Shown: positions 51,841 through 59,583 of the stretch, in pieces
Layout of the letters: every line of letters begins with the position of its first letter
Position numbering within the stretch: the first letter of the stretch is position 1
Position numbers and translations under genes: made by a program
NCBI GenBank assembly: GCA_964442435.1
Contig: CAYTZG010000001.1
Span: 62,001-126,000, forward strand
Direction: 5' to 3'
DNA: 64,000 nt
DNA from: CAMXAS01 sp964442435
Lineage (GTDB): Bacteria; Bacteroidota; Bacteroidia; Bacteroidales; P3
The notes under the pieces: generated by a model
Told to the model about the DNA's origin: nothing
Seen by the model: the letters and a program-made list of their open reading frames with translations, nothing else
The model's database searches: none

Positions 51841-52653
51841 TTAAAGTTTGTCGTAAGCCTCGTCGCTGACCGGTTCGAGCCATTCGTTCGAGGCGTTTTC
51901 GCCGGGGATCTCAAAGGCGAGATGCGCGAACCAACTGTCGGCAGCCGCCCCGTGCCAATGCTTTACGTTGGCGGGAATATGAATGACCGTGCCCGGCAGG
52001 ATTTCCACCGCCGGCTTGCCATCTTCCTGATACCAACCGCGACCGGCTACGCCGACCAACATCTGACCGCCACCCGACGTGGCCTTGTGGATATGCCAGT
52101 TATTGCGGCAACGCGGTTCGAACGTCACGTTGGCAATCGGAATCTGCTCTTGGGAAATCATCGCGAGATAACTGTTGCCGATAAAATACCGGGCATAGGC
52201 CGCATTCGGTTCGCCAATCGGGAAAATCATCTCCCGCTGGAAGGCCGCTTTGGCGTCCGCCCCTTGTTCATCATCGGCCCAAACGTCCTTGGCCAAACGG
52301 AAAGCCGCCCAGGCTTTCGGCCAACCGGCATAAAAACCGATGTGGGTGATGATTTCGGCGATTTCGGTACGGGTAATCCCGTTGTTTTTGGCCGATTGCA
52401 GATGGTATATCAACGAATTGTCCGTGATACCCTGACTGATGAGCGATGTAATCGTAACCAGGCTGCGGTCCCGCAAGCCGAGTTTGTCGGTCCGGCTCCA
52501 CACCTCGCCGAAAAGGACCTCATCGTTCAATTCCGCGAACTTCGGGGCGAAATCCCCCAATTGGTCACGGCCGGCCGTCTGTACTATCTTTTGCTGTGCC
52601 ATAACATGGAAACTTAAAACACTGAATACTGATATCAAAAGGATTCTGTTCAT
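51841..52653 (-). CDS. Exported carboxymuconolactone decarboxylase-like / cupin protein
   Basis: The start at 52653 gives a signal peptide (MNRILLISVFSVLSFHVMAQ) and a 270-residue product. The first half (about 30-140) is CMD-like (FGEVWSRTDKLGLRDRSLVT, EIAEIITHIGFYAGWPKAW) but lacks the redox CxxC of AhpD. The second half is a cupin with metal-binding histidines in NNWHIHKAT and VKHWHGAA. This two-domain layout is common in Bacteroides; the reaction is unknown. It heads the operon with aroC, although I see only a weak -7 match (TATCTTTA at 52703-52710) next to the S20 terminator. Confidence 0.85.
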   Translation of the reverse strand: MNRILLISVFSVLSFHVMAQQKIVQTAGRDQLGDFAPKFAELNDEVLFGEVWSRTDKLGLRDRSLVTITSLISQGITDNSLIYHLQSAKNNGITRTEIAEIITHIGFYAGWPKAWAAFRLAKDVWADDEQGADAKAAFQREMIFPIGEPNAAYARYFIGNSYLAMISQEQIPIANVTFEPRCRNNWHIHKATSGGGQMLVGVAGRGWYQEDGKPAVEILPGTVIHIPANVKHWHGAAADSWFAHLAFEIPGENASNEWLEPVSDEAYDKL

Positions 52654-52711
52654 TATGTTTGGATTATCGCATTTATATATCCGAGCCAACGGCTTCAATG
52701 TGTAAAGATAC

Positions 52712-52742
52712 AAAAAAAGCTCTATCCATTGCTGGATAGAGC
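52712..52742 (-). terminator. Rho-independent terminator of rpsT
   Basis: On the minus strand GCTCTATCC-AGCAAT-GGATAGAGC forms a perfect nine-base stem followed by seven T. It lies 45 bases after the rpsT stop. Confidence 0.93.
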
Positions 52743-52787
52743 CCCAAAAATCATTATGAAAACAAAAAACTCTAAATCGGATGAAAA

Positions 52788-53063
52788 CTATTTCGCGGCT
52801 TCGGCGGGCGCGGACAGTTTAGCGGCTTTCATCATGATCTGCGATTTGAGGTTCGCAGCCTTATTCTTGTGAATGATATGATGCTTAGCCAGTCTGTCCA
52901 CCATGGAAACCATCGTGGAAGTCTTGGCCTTCACTTCGTCAACCGACGTCAAAGCTCTAAAATCTCTCAACGCGTTACGCATCGTCTTGGCATAATAACG
53001 GTTATGCTCTCTCTTGGTTTCCGTAGAACGAATCCGCTTTATGGATGATTTGTGGTTTGCCAT
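52788..53063 (-). CDS. rpsT: 30S ribosomal protein S20
   Basis: A 91-residue basic protein beginning MANHKSSIKRIRSTETKREHN, with the helical pattern and HIIHKNKAANLKSQI segment of S20, which binds 16S rRNA in the small subunit. The length is normal. It lies 25 bases downstream of tRNA-Glu and shares its promoter at 53180; a strong terminator follows. Confidence 0.97.
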   Translation of the reverse strand: MANHKSSIKRIRSTETKREHNRYYAKTMRNALRDFRALTSVDEVKAKTSTMVSMVDRLAKHHIIHKNKAANLKSQIMMKAAKLSAPAEAAK

Positions 53064-53088
53064 TACTCTTTACAACATTTATATTTTG

Positions 53089-53163
53089 TAGCCCGTAGGG
53101 GATTCGAACCCCTGATTTCAAGAATGAAAATCTTGCGTCCTAGGCCAACTAGACGAACGGGCC
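53089..53163 (-). tRNA. tRNA-Glu (anticodon TTC)
   Basis: The minus strand folds into a 75-base cloverleaf: acceptor GGCCCGT/ACGGGCT, D-arm, anticodon stem CAAGA/TCTTG with loop holding TTC, and T-arm AGGGG-TTCGAAT-CCCCT. Discriminator A; CCA is not encoded. A full Bacteroides-type promoter lies 16 bases upstream. Confidence 0.96.
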
Positions 53164-53179
53164 AGCCTTAAAGGGAGTG

Positions 53180-53209
53180 CAAAGGTACAACTTTTTTTCG
53201 TATCTGCAA
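53180..53209 (-). promoter_or_regulatory. Promoter of tRNA-Glu and rpsT
   Basis: The minus strand has TTG (53209-53207), 19 bases, then TACCTTTG (53187-53180): a complete match to the Bacteroides consensus TTG-N19-21-TAnnTTTG. Confidence 0.82.
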
Positions 53210-53313
53210 TATCTCTCCCCAAATTTTTATCTCTTTTTCCGGATGCCGCGCTGCCATATATCACAAAATACAATGATAATCAAGCAACTACATCATTCCG
53301 TATCTTCCCTCGC

Positions 53314-54006
53314 CTACTTCTTGTTGGCGGCAATCGCCAGCAGGATGCCCAAAATGACGCCCAACAAAGCGGCGAACAAGACCTGCCACTGCGGCGGCAA
53401 CATGAACGTGACCGTATGCGCGGGAATCCAGAACAGCGGTATCGTTTTCTTGAATACGAAATTCCATTGCACGTCCCAGTTCAGGTTCGCCAGAATGCGG
53501 CTGAACGGTATCGGCGTAATCAAGGCCTTAAGCCGGCCGCCTTGTTGAAGGATATGCGTATCGCTGACCTTGTGCAACAGCATGAACACCGGCGCGAAAG
53601 CCGTGTTCTGCATCAACGAAATGGCGAAGGCCCCGCCGAACTTGGTCCAGCTCAAGCCACCCTGCATGGCCGTCGCCACCGCACCGTCGGTGCAGAAGAT
53701 CGTATCGCACAGCACGGGCACGCCCTTGCCGAATATTCGCATCGCCATGACAATCCACGCGCCGAGAAAGCCCCAAACAATCATGCGCGGCCACAGCCCG
53801 AAGCCCTTTTCATAATAGTGTCCCGTGCGCAAACGCAACGCGATGACCTCCCCGAACGTGGACAATACCGCGAACTTGACGAAACCGGACAGCACCGGCA
53901 TCTTGGCGTTGGCTTCGAAATAGAATGCCTTGACGCCATCTATGAAGAAAAAGGGGCACAACACAAGGCATGCCCCTAAGATTACCCACCAGTCTTGCTT
54001 TTTCAT
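53314..54006 (-). CDS. Integral membrane protein of unknown function (possibly Mpv17-like)
   Basis: A 230-residue protein with about four to six membrane segments, beginning MKKQDWWVILGACLVLCPFFF and ending with basic AANKK. The C-terminal half (LNWDVQWNFVFKKTIPLFWIPAHTVTFMLP split over about residues 170-205) recalls the Mpv17/PMP22 pattern of a tryptophan, NF and proline-rich turn, but I cannot confirm that. It begins three bases after the stop of the acyl-CoA ligase gene, so it is co-transcribed with buk and the ligase. A transport role for acids is pure inference. No terminator is visible after it. Confidence 0.65.
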   Translation of the reverse strand: MKKQDWWVILGACLVLCPFFFIDGVKAFYFEANAKMPVLSGFVKFAVLSTFGEVIALRLRTGHYYEKGFGLWPRMIVWGFLGAWIVMAMRIFGKGVPVLCDTIFCTDGAVATAMQGGLSWTKFGGAFAISLMQNTAFAPVFMLLHKVSDTHILQQGGRLKALITPIPFSRILANLNWDVQWNFVFKKTIPLFWIPAHTVTFMLPPQWQVLFAALLGVILGILLAIAANKK

Positions 54007-54009
54007 CGC

Positions 54010-56067
54010 CTACTTCTGAATTCGGATTCTGGCATCCACGGCCACCACCTGCTTGGCATTGCCCAAGAGCGGGTTGATGTCCATTTCCTGAATTTCGGGC
54101 GCCACGGCCACGAGTTTGGAAAGCGATTCCACCACCTTGGCGAACGCCTCGATATTGACGCCTTCCTGCCCACGCACGCCCTGCAACATCTTGTAGCCTT
54201 TCAAGCGTTCTATCATGCCCTTGGCCGCCTTGGCCGTCACGGGCGCCAAACCCGTCTGTACGTCTTTGAGCACTTCGATGAAGATGCCGCCCAAACCGCA
54301 TAGGATCATATGGCCGAACTTGGGTTCATACTTGACGCCGGCAAAGATTTCCATACCCGAAAGCATCGGCTGCAGCAGGATGGCCGTCGTGTCCTTGATT
54401 TTAATCATGCGGTCGAATTCGGCCCGCACGGTAGCGGCGTCCTTGACGTTGAGCACCACGCCGCCCACATCCGATTTGTGCACGGGGCCCACGACCTTCA
54501 TCACGAGCGGATAGCCGAGTTTCTCAGCCGCCGCCACCGCCGCATCCGCCGTATCGACCACGGCTTCGCCGGCACGCGGCACACCGCAGGCATCCAGCAG
54601 GATTTGAATCTGATCGGGCGACAGATAGCCGTCCGGATTGTTTTCTATGACCTTGCGGATGGCCGCCTGATCCACGCCTTCCAGGCTGACCGTGTCGGTA
54701 TCGGGCGCCGGCGTATGGAACACACGGCCCAAAGCCGAACCGAAGACGACTTCATCCTGAAAATTGATGCGGTTCTTGCCCAAGAATTCCTCCAACTCCT
54801 CGCGGGCCGTCACCACGGCCGGCAAAATCGGGTAAATCGGTTTCTTGGCCTTTTTCATCTTTTCGTCCAACAGCCGGTAAACGTCGAAGATGCGCACGAG
54901 GCCCGGCGTACCGAAGATAACGGCCATCGCGTCCACCTCATCGAAATCGTTGTCGCAGGCGTCGATGATTTTGCCGAGGTGTTCGGCCGTACCCGTGGCC
55001 AAAAAGTCAATCGGGTTGGCCACGGAAGAGCCGGGAAACAGCTGTTCCTTCAACGGTTGCGCCTTGACCGGGTCGATTTTAGGCACATTCAGCCCGGCTT
55101 TCGACAGCGCGTCGGTCAGCATGACGGCCGGTCCGCCGGCGTGCGTGATAATCGCAATGTTCTTGCCTTTCAGCTCCGGATGCTGGAAAATGGACGCCAC
55201 CGTCATCAAATCCTGACGGCCGTAGCAACGCACGATACCGGCCTTGCGGAACAGGGCGTCCACGGCCACGTCCGACGAGGCCAAGGCGCCCGTATGCGAA
55301 GAGGCCGCACGCGAACCGGCTTCGGAAGAGCCGGCCTTGATGGCCGCGATTTTACAGCCCTTCTTGATGAGCGACTGGGCGTGTTTGAGCAACTTCTTGG
55401 GGTTGCGGATATTTTCTATATACAACAGTTTGACGCGTGAACTCGTCTCGGGATCGAACGTCTCGTCCAGATGTTCCAAAATCTCCTCCACGCCCAATTG
55501 CGCCGAGTTGCCCACGGTAAACACGTTGGCGAAACGCAAACCGGCCGGGATGGAGGCTTCGAGGATGAACACCCCCGTCGCGCCGCTGCCCGTGATGAAG
55601 TCGCAGCCGTGCGGATCCAACTCCGGCATGGGACCGGAAAAGATGCTGCGGTGGTAAGGCGTCAGAATACCCGTGCAGTTGGGGCCTATCAAGGCCGCGC
55701 CCACCTCGTTGCAATAGGCCACGATTTTATCTTCCAGCACCTTGCCTTCATGGCTTTCCTCGCCGAAGCCGGCCGAGATAATGATGATGGCGCGCGTGTT
55801 CTTTTGCTTGGTCAGCACTTCCACGGCATCCGGCGCATACTTGGCCGCAATGGCGATGACGGCCAAATCCACATCCGGCAATTCCGAGACGTTGTGATAG
55901 CAGTGAATGCCCTGTATCTCGTCTTCTTTCGGGTTGACCGTATAGACCTGCCCGCTGAACTTGCCGTCCAGAATGTGTTTCAGCACACGGCCGCCCGGTT
56001 TGGAAATATCGTTGGACGCGCCGACGACGACGATGGATTTCGGTTTGAATAATGCCGGATTGATCAT
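54010..56067 (-). CDS. ADP-forming acyl-CoA ligase (acetate-CoA ligase type)
   Basis: A 685-residue single-chain ADP-forming acyl-CoA synthetase. The alpha part has the CoA-binding Rossmann start (SIVVVGASNDISKPGGRVLKHIL, split) and the Succ-CoA ligase domain with the phosphohistidine segment AASSHTGALA; the beta part (about 470-685) is an ATP-grasp domain with PLVMKVVGPVHKSDVGGV. It makes ATP from ADP plus phosphate while releasing the acid from acyl-CoA. It starts 20 bases after the butyrate kinase stop. The substrate could be acetyl-, butyryl- or branched acyl-CoA; sequence does not decide. Confidence 0.92.
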   Translation of the reverse strand: MINPALFKPKSIVVVGASNDISKPGGRVLKHILDGKFSGQVYTVNPKEDEIQGIHCYHNVSELPDVDLAVIAIAAKYAPDAVEVLTKQKNTRAIIIISAGFGEESHEGKVLEDKIVAYCNEVGAALIGPNCTGILTPYHRSIFSGPMPELDPHGCDFITGSGATGVFILEASIPAGLRFANVFTVGNSAQLGVEEILEHLDETFDPETSSRVKLLYIENIRNPKKLLKHAQSLIKKGCKIAAIKAGSSEAGSRAASSHTGALASSDVAVDALFRKAGIVRCYGRQDLMTVASIFQHPELKGKNIAIITHAGGPAVMLTDALSKAGLNVPKIDPVKAQPLKEQLFPGSSVANPIDFLATGTAEHLGKIIDACDNDFDEVDAMAVIFGTPGLVRIFDVYRLLDEKMKKAKKPIYPILPAVVTAREELEEFLGKNRINFQDEVVFGSALGRVFHTPAPDTDTVSLEGVDQAAIRKVIENNPDGYLSPDQIQILLDACGVPRAGEAVVDTADAAVAAAEKLGYPLVMKVVGPVHKSDVGGVVLNVKDAATVRAEFDRMIKIKDTTAILLQPMLSGMEIFAGVKYEPKFGHMILCGLGGIFIEVLKDVQTGLAPVTAKAAKGMIERLKGYKMLQGVRGQEGVNIEAFAKVVESLSKLVAVAPEIQEMDINPLLGNAKQVVAVDARIRIQK

Positions 56068-56087
56068 ATCCTTATGGTTTTAAAGCG

Positions 56088-57164
56088 TTAGCAATATACT
56101 TTGGCGGAAAGTTCGCCCTGATGCAGCATCAAGGCGTTCATGGCCAAGGCCTTCATTTCGTCTTCGCCCGGATAAACGGCCACGGGCGCAAGGAACGACA
56201 CCTTTTCTTTCAACGATTCCACGAACGGCTTGCCGTAAGCGATACCGCCCGTTACCAAAATGGCGTCCACCTTGCCTTTCAACACCGTCGCCATCGCGCC
56301 GATTTCCTTGGCCACCTGATAAACCATGGCTTCCTGAATCATCGCGGCCTTGGCGTCGCCGTCCTTGGCTTTCATTTCCACATCGTAGGCGTCGTTCGTG
56401 TTCAGATAGCCCACATAACCGCCCTGACCGCAAATCATCTTTTTAAGCTGCGCCAACGTATACTGGCCGCTGAAGCACGCCTTGACGAGCGATCCAACGG
56501 GCAAGCCGCCGGAACGTTCGGGCGAGAAAGGCCCGTCGCCGTCCAACGCGTTGTTCACGTCGATGGCCTTGCCCTTGCAGTGCGCCGCCACGCTGATGCC
56601 GCCGCCCAAGTGCGCCACAATCAGGTTCAGGTCTTCGTATTTCTTACCGTTTTCCTTGGCATACGTCCGCGCGATGGCCTTTTGGTTCAAAGCGTGGAAA
56701 ATCGAAATCCGTTCGAAAGCCGGATGCCCCGAAATACGCGCTACATCCTGCAATTCATCCACGACCACCGGGTCGGCGATATAGGCTTTAGCCCCGATTT
56801 GAGCCGCCAAATCGGCCGCGATCAGCCCGCCCAGGTTGCTCGCGTGTTCGCCCTGAACGCCCTTGCGCAAATCGGCCAGCAAGGCTTCGTTCACTTCGTA
56901 GATGCCGGAAGCGATCGGCTTGACCAAGCCGCCGCGCCCCACGATATAGGAAATGTCGTCTATGCCGATACCGTCTTCTTTCAGTACTTTCAGAATCACA
57001 TTCTTGCGGAATTCGAACTGGTCGGCTATCTTTTCATACGGCGCCAATTCCTCGGAAGAATGCTTGAGGTTTTTCTGAAAGACATTGTTCTCGCCTTCGA
57101 AAAGCGCGATTTTGGTAGAAGTCGATCCCGGATTGATGGTCAGGATCTTTACGGTCTTAGACAT
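56088..57164 (-). CDS. buk: Butyrate kinase
   Basis: A 358-residue member of the acetate/butyrate kinase family. The start at 57164 gives MSKTVKILTINPGSTSTKIA. HLGGGISVAAH and GDGPFSPERSGGLP are butyrate-kinase signatures, and the length is typical of Buk, about 40 residues shorter than acetate kinase. It turns butyryl phosphate (or branched acyl phosphates) plus ADP into the acid plus ATP. The usual partner, phosphotransbutyrylase, is not here; an ADP-forming acyl-CoA ligase gene follows instead. No consensus -7 box is visible between it and the tRNA-Pro terminator. Confidence 0.93.
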   Translation of the reverse strand: MSKTVKILTINPGSTSTKIALFEGENNVFQKNLKHSSEELAPYEKIADQFEFRKNVILKVLKEDGIGIDDISYIVGRGGLVKPIASGIYEVNEALLADLRKGVQGEHASNLGGLIAADLAAQIGAKAYIADPVVVDELQDVARISGHPAFERISIFHALNQKAIARTYAKENGKKYEDLNLIVAHLGGGISVAAHCKGKAIDVNNALDGDGPFSPERSGGLPVGSLVKACFSGQYTLAQLKKMICGQGGYVGYLNTNDAYDVEMKAKDGDAKAAMIQEAMVYQVAKEIGAMATVLKGKVDAILVTGGIAYGKPFVESLKEKVSFLAPVAVYPGEDEMKALAMNALMLHQGELSAKVYC

Positions 57165-57212
57165 GACGGTTAAGGTATTTTGGTTTGTACTCGTTAATTC
57201 AACATAAAACAA

Positions 57213-57242
57213 AGAGCACTTACTTTTTAGGGTAAGTGCTCT
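57213..57242 (-). terminator. Hairpin terminator after tRNA-Pro
   Basis: On the minus strand AGAGCACTTAC and GTAAGTGCTCT form a perfect 11-base stem, followed by TTGTTTTATG. It lies eight bases after the tRNA end and upstream of buk. Confidence 0.8.
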
Positions 57243-57249
57243 GTTTCTG

Positions 57250-57323
57250 TCGGGATGACAAGATTCGAACTTGCGACCACACGCCCCCCAGACGCGTACT
57301 CTACCGGACTGAGCTACATCCCG
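57250..57323 (-). tRNA. tRNA-Pro (anticodon GGG)
   Basis: The minus strand folds as a 74-base cloverleaf: acceptor CGGGATG/CATCCCG, D-stem GCTC/GAGT, anticodon stem CGCGT/GCGTG with two G-U pairs and loop CTGGGGG (anticodon GGG), T-arm GCAAG-TTCGAAT-CTTGT. Discriminator A; CCA not encoded. Confidence 0.94.
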
Positions 57324-57339
57324 AACGATAAATCGGTTG

Positions 57340-57370
57340 CAAAAGTAGATTTTTTTTCTCTAAAATCCAA
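57340..57370 (-). promoter_or_regulatory. Promoter of tRNA-Pro
   Basis: The minus strand has TTG (57370-57368), 20 bases, then TACTTTTG (57347-57340), a full match to TTG-N19-21-TAnnTTTG. Its distance to the tRNA (16 bases) is the same as for tRNA-Glu. Confidence 0.8.
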
Positions 57371-57383
57371 ATCGGGCACTGCC

Positions 57384-58043
57384 TTAAGCCAATTCCGCCA
57401 ACAGGCTGATGCCGCTCCGCACGTGTTCCTCCATCTCCACCTTGACTTCAGCCGTCAGCGGCAGGAAGATATCGACGCGCGAGCCGAACTTGATGAAGCC
57501 CAACTCCTGACCGCGCAACACCTGCTCGCCCACCTTGGCGTAAGAAACGATACGGCGCGCCAAAGCGCCGGCGATTTGCCGCACGAGGATTTCCGCGCCG
57601 CCCGCCGTGCGTAGCACCACCGTATTGCGCTCGTTCAGCGTGGAGGATTTGGGATGCCAGGCCACGAGGTAGCGGCCCGGATGGTACTTGCGGTAAATGA
57701 CCTCGCCCCCTATCGGGTAACGGTTCACGTGCACGTTGGCTGGCGACATGAAGACGGATATCCGTATGCGTTCGTCATCGAAATATTCGGGATCCTTGAC
57801 CTTGGCGATATCCACGATAACGCCGTCGGCCGGCGCCACGACACAACGGTCGGTATGTTCCGGATATTCCCGATTCGGCATCCGGAAGAAACACACGATG
57901 AGCCCCCACAGCAGGAAACACAGCGTCCAGCCAATGGCGATGAACCACCGGGCTTCACAAAAGATATTGATGGACAGGCCTATCGCCACAAACATCACCC
58001 CCGTCCATATGATGATGCCGCGTCCTTCCCTATGTATTTTCAT
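57384..58043 (-). CDS. psd: Phosphatidylserine decarboxylase (short, archaeal-type)
   Basis: A 219-residue PSD proenzyme. Two N-terminal membrane helices (about 8-50) precede the catalytic part: VVAPADGVIVDI, MSPANVHVNRYPIGG with the conserved histidine, and the self-cleavage site FGS (GFIKFGSRVD), where the serine becomes the pyruvoyl group. It turns phosphatidylserine into phosphatidylethanolamine in the inner membrane. It lies 21 bases after cdsA, which makes the CDP-diacylglycerol used two steps earlier. Last gene of its run. Confidence 0.94.
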   Translation of the reverse strand: MKIHREGRGIIIWTGVMFVAIGLSINIFCEARWFIAIGWTLCFLLWGLIVCFFRMPNREYPEHTDRCVVAPADGVIVDIAKVKDPEYFDDERIRISVFMSPANVHVNRYPIGGEVIYRKYHPGRYLVAWHPKSSTLNERNTVVLRTAGGAEILVRQIAGALARRIVSYAKVGEQVLRGQELGFIKFGSRVDIFLPLTAEVKVEMEEHVRSGISLLAELA

Positions 58044-58064
58044 AAGCTTTCCTTTTAAGCCCGT

Positions 58065-58895
58065 TTACAGCCAATTCCATACGATTTGCAACAGCACGGC
58101 GGCCGGCGCGGCCAACAGGATGCTGTCGAACCGGTCCAATATACCGCCATGGCCGCCCAGCAGCGTGCCGGAATCCTTGATGCCGGCCTGACGCTTGTAA
58201 TGCGATTCGAGCAAATCGCCCAAAACGCCGACCGTCGCCACCACCGCGGCGAAGACCGTCAAAAGCACCACCGGCTGCCCCTTGCAGAGCGCCCAGGCCA
58301 TGCCCGCGAGCAAGGCCGCGCAAAAACCGCCGCACGCGCCTTCCCAACTCTTGGCCGGCGATATGCGCGGCGCCAACTTGTGCCGTTTTTCTTCGCGGAA
58401 CGAACTGCCCACCACGTAGGCGAACACATCGTTGGCCCATATAATAATGAACAGCGGCCACAAGAGCTCCACGCGCCGCAACCATACGAGCAAGGCCAAA
58501 GGCAAGGCCACATAGACGGCCGCCCAAAGCGACTGGCACACACCGTTGGCCGTTACCGACACCCGCGCCTGCATACGGCGCTCCTGTAGCAGTCCGACCG
58601 CCAACCCCGACAGGCCGGCCACAGCCGCCCCGAGCGTCCACACCGTCGGCAGGCCCGACAGCGCCAAGCCGACGCCCGCATAGAGCAGGCCGCCCAGCCC
58701 GTAAACCAGCCAGGCCTTCACGGCACGGCCGCTTCCGGCAAACAGCTGACGGATTTCATACAGACCGATGGCCGCCACCAGGCCGAACAGCCCGAACACC
58801 GCCCATACGCCGAGCTCTATGCTCAAGCCCACGGCCAGCACGACGCCCAAGCCTATCAGACTGCGGTTGCCTATTTTCTGAAATTTCGCACTCAT
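58065..58895 (-). CDS. cdsA: Phosphatidate cytidylyltransferase
   Basis: A 276-residue polytopic membrane enzyme with about eight helices. The C-terminal signature is SHYKRQAGIKDSG followed by HGGILDRFDS, the CDS family motif with its metal-binding aspartates. It makes CDP-diacylglycerol from phosphatidate and CTP, the branch point of phospholipid synthesis. The start at 58895 overlaps the preceding LUD gene stop by four bases. Alanine/glycine-rich and very G+C-rich coding. Confidence 0.95.
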   Translation of the reverse strand: MSAKFQKIGNRSLIGLGVVLAVGLSIELGVWAVFGLFGLVAAIGLYEIRQLFAGSGRAVKAWLVYGLGGLLYAGVGLALSGLPTVWTLGAAVAGLSGLAVGLLQERRMQARVSVTANGVCQSLWAAVYVALPLALLVWLRRVELLWPLFIIIWANDVFAYVVGSSFREEKRHKLAPRISPAKSWEGACGGFCAALLAGMAWALCKGQPVVLLTVFAAVVATVGVLGDLLESHYKRQAGIKDSGTLLGGHGGILDRFDSILLAAPAAVLLQIVWNWL

Positions 58896-59575
58896 CCTTC
58901 CGCCGGCGCCTCCTTCGTCTCTTCCGAACGGACATAAACCTCCGCCCGGTCTATCAAAAACAGAATCACCCGTCCCGGCCCGAAGCCCGGCCGTGACTCA
59001 CCGTCTATATCCGTCAGCTTGGACAGCCCCGTCCAGACCGTGGTCGAAGAGGAGCGCAACGGTACTTCCTTCATTTCCCTAAAGGCTTCCCGCTCGTCCA
59101 GCACGATTTGATCCATCGTGGCGAAGAAGATGATGAGATCGGCACCCGCATACAGCCGCCGCCCCACCGTCGCCGCATCGAACAACACGCTGCCCGTTTG
59201 GGCAAACAGCGACAGGCAGCTGCAACAGCCTATCCGCTTGACGGCCACATCCGCCGGCCGACGGCTGTACGCCAAGCCCGCGGCATCCAAAAGCTGCGCC
59301 ACGGCATCTTCCCCGCAAAAAATCTGACCGCTCCAATCCTCCTGCATCCCCAACAGCTGCAGACTCTGTACGGCGGTCTCCACGTTCTCGCAGTATATCA
59401 GCTTGCCGCCGCGACGCACGAAGTTCTCGGCAAACAGCGCGTCCGGATAGTCGTTGCCCATCGTGGCCACCGGTTCTTCCAAATCGATGGTCGGATAAGG
59501 ATTCTCTATCGGATAGCTGGTCAACGCTTCCCGTATATCCTTCAGGATTTTTTCTTTGGACGTCGCTTCTTCCAT
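58892..59575 (-). CDS. LUD-domain protein (LutC/YkgG-like)
   Basis: A 227-residue protein with the LUD fold: QTGSVLFDAATVGRRLYAGAD in the middle and RPGFGPGRVILFLIDR at the end match the LutC/YkgG pattern of lactate-utilisation proteins. The lutA and lutB partners are not here. In Bacteroidota this single LUD gene often lies between ftsH and cdsA, as it does here (eight bases after the ftsH stop and overlapping cdsA), so its role is probably not lactate use. Function unknown. Confidence 0.82.
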   Translation of the reverse strand: MEEATSKEKILKDIREALTSYPIENPYPTIDLEEPVATMGNDYPDALFAENFVRRGGKLIYCENVETAVQSLQLLGMQEDWSGQIFCGEDAVAQLLDAAGLAYSRRPADVAVKRIGCCSCLSLFAQTGSVLFDAATVGRRLYAGADLIIFFATMDQIVLDEREAFREMKEVPLRSSSTTVWTGLSKLTDIDGESRPGFGPGRVILFLIDRAEVYVRSEETKEAPAEG

Positions 59576-59583
59576 CTCGTTTC

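Noticed and set aside
49748..51844. Plus-strand open frame of about 700 codons opposite the vWA and aroC genes
   Set aside because: It spans two real genes on the other strand and reads as Arg/His/Pro-rich shadow.
53188..53313. A short gene between the tRNA-Glu promoter and the membrane protein gene
   Set aside because: Only a weak plus-strand frame that overlaps the membrane protein gene antisense; nothing supports it.
56088..57164. Acetate kinase
   Set aside because: Length and the GDGPFSPERSGGLP segment fit butyrate kinase instead.
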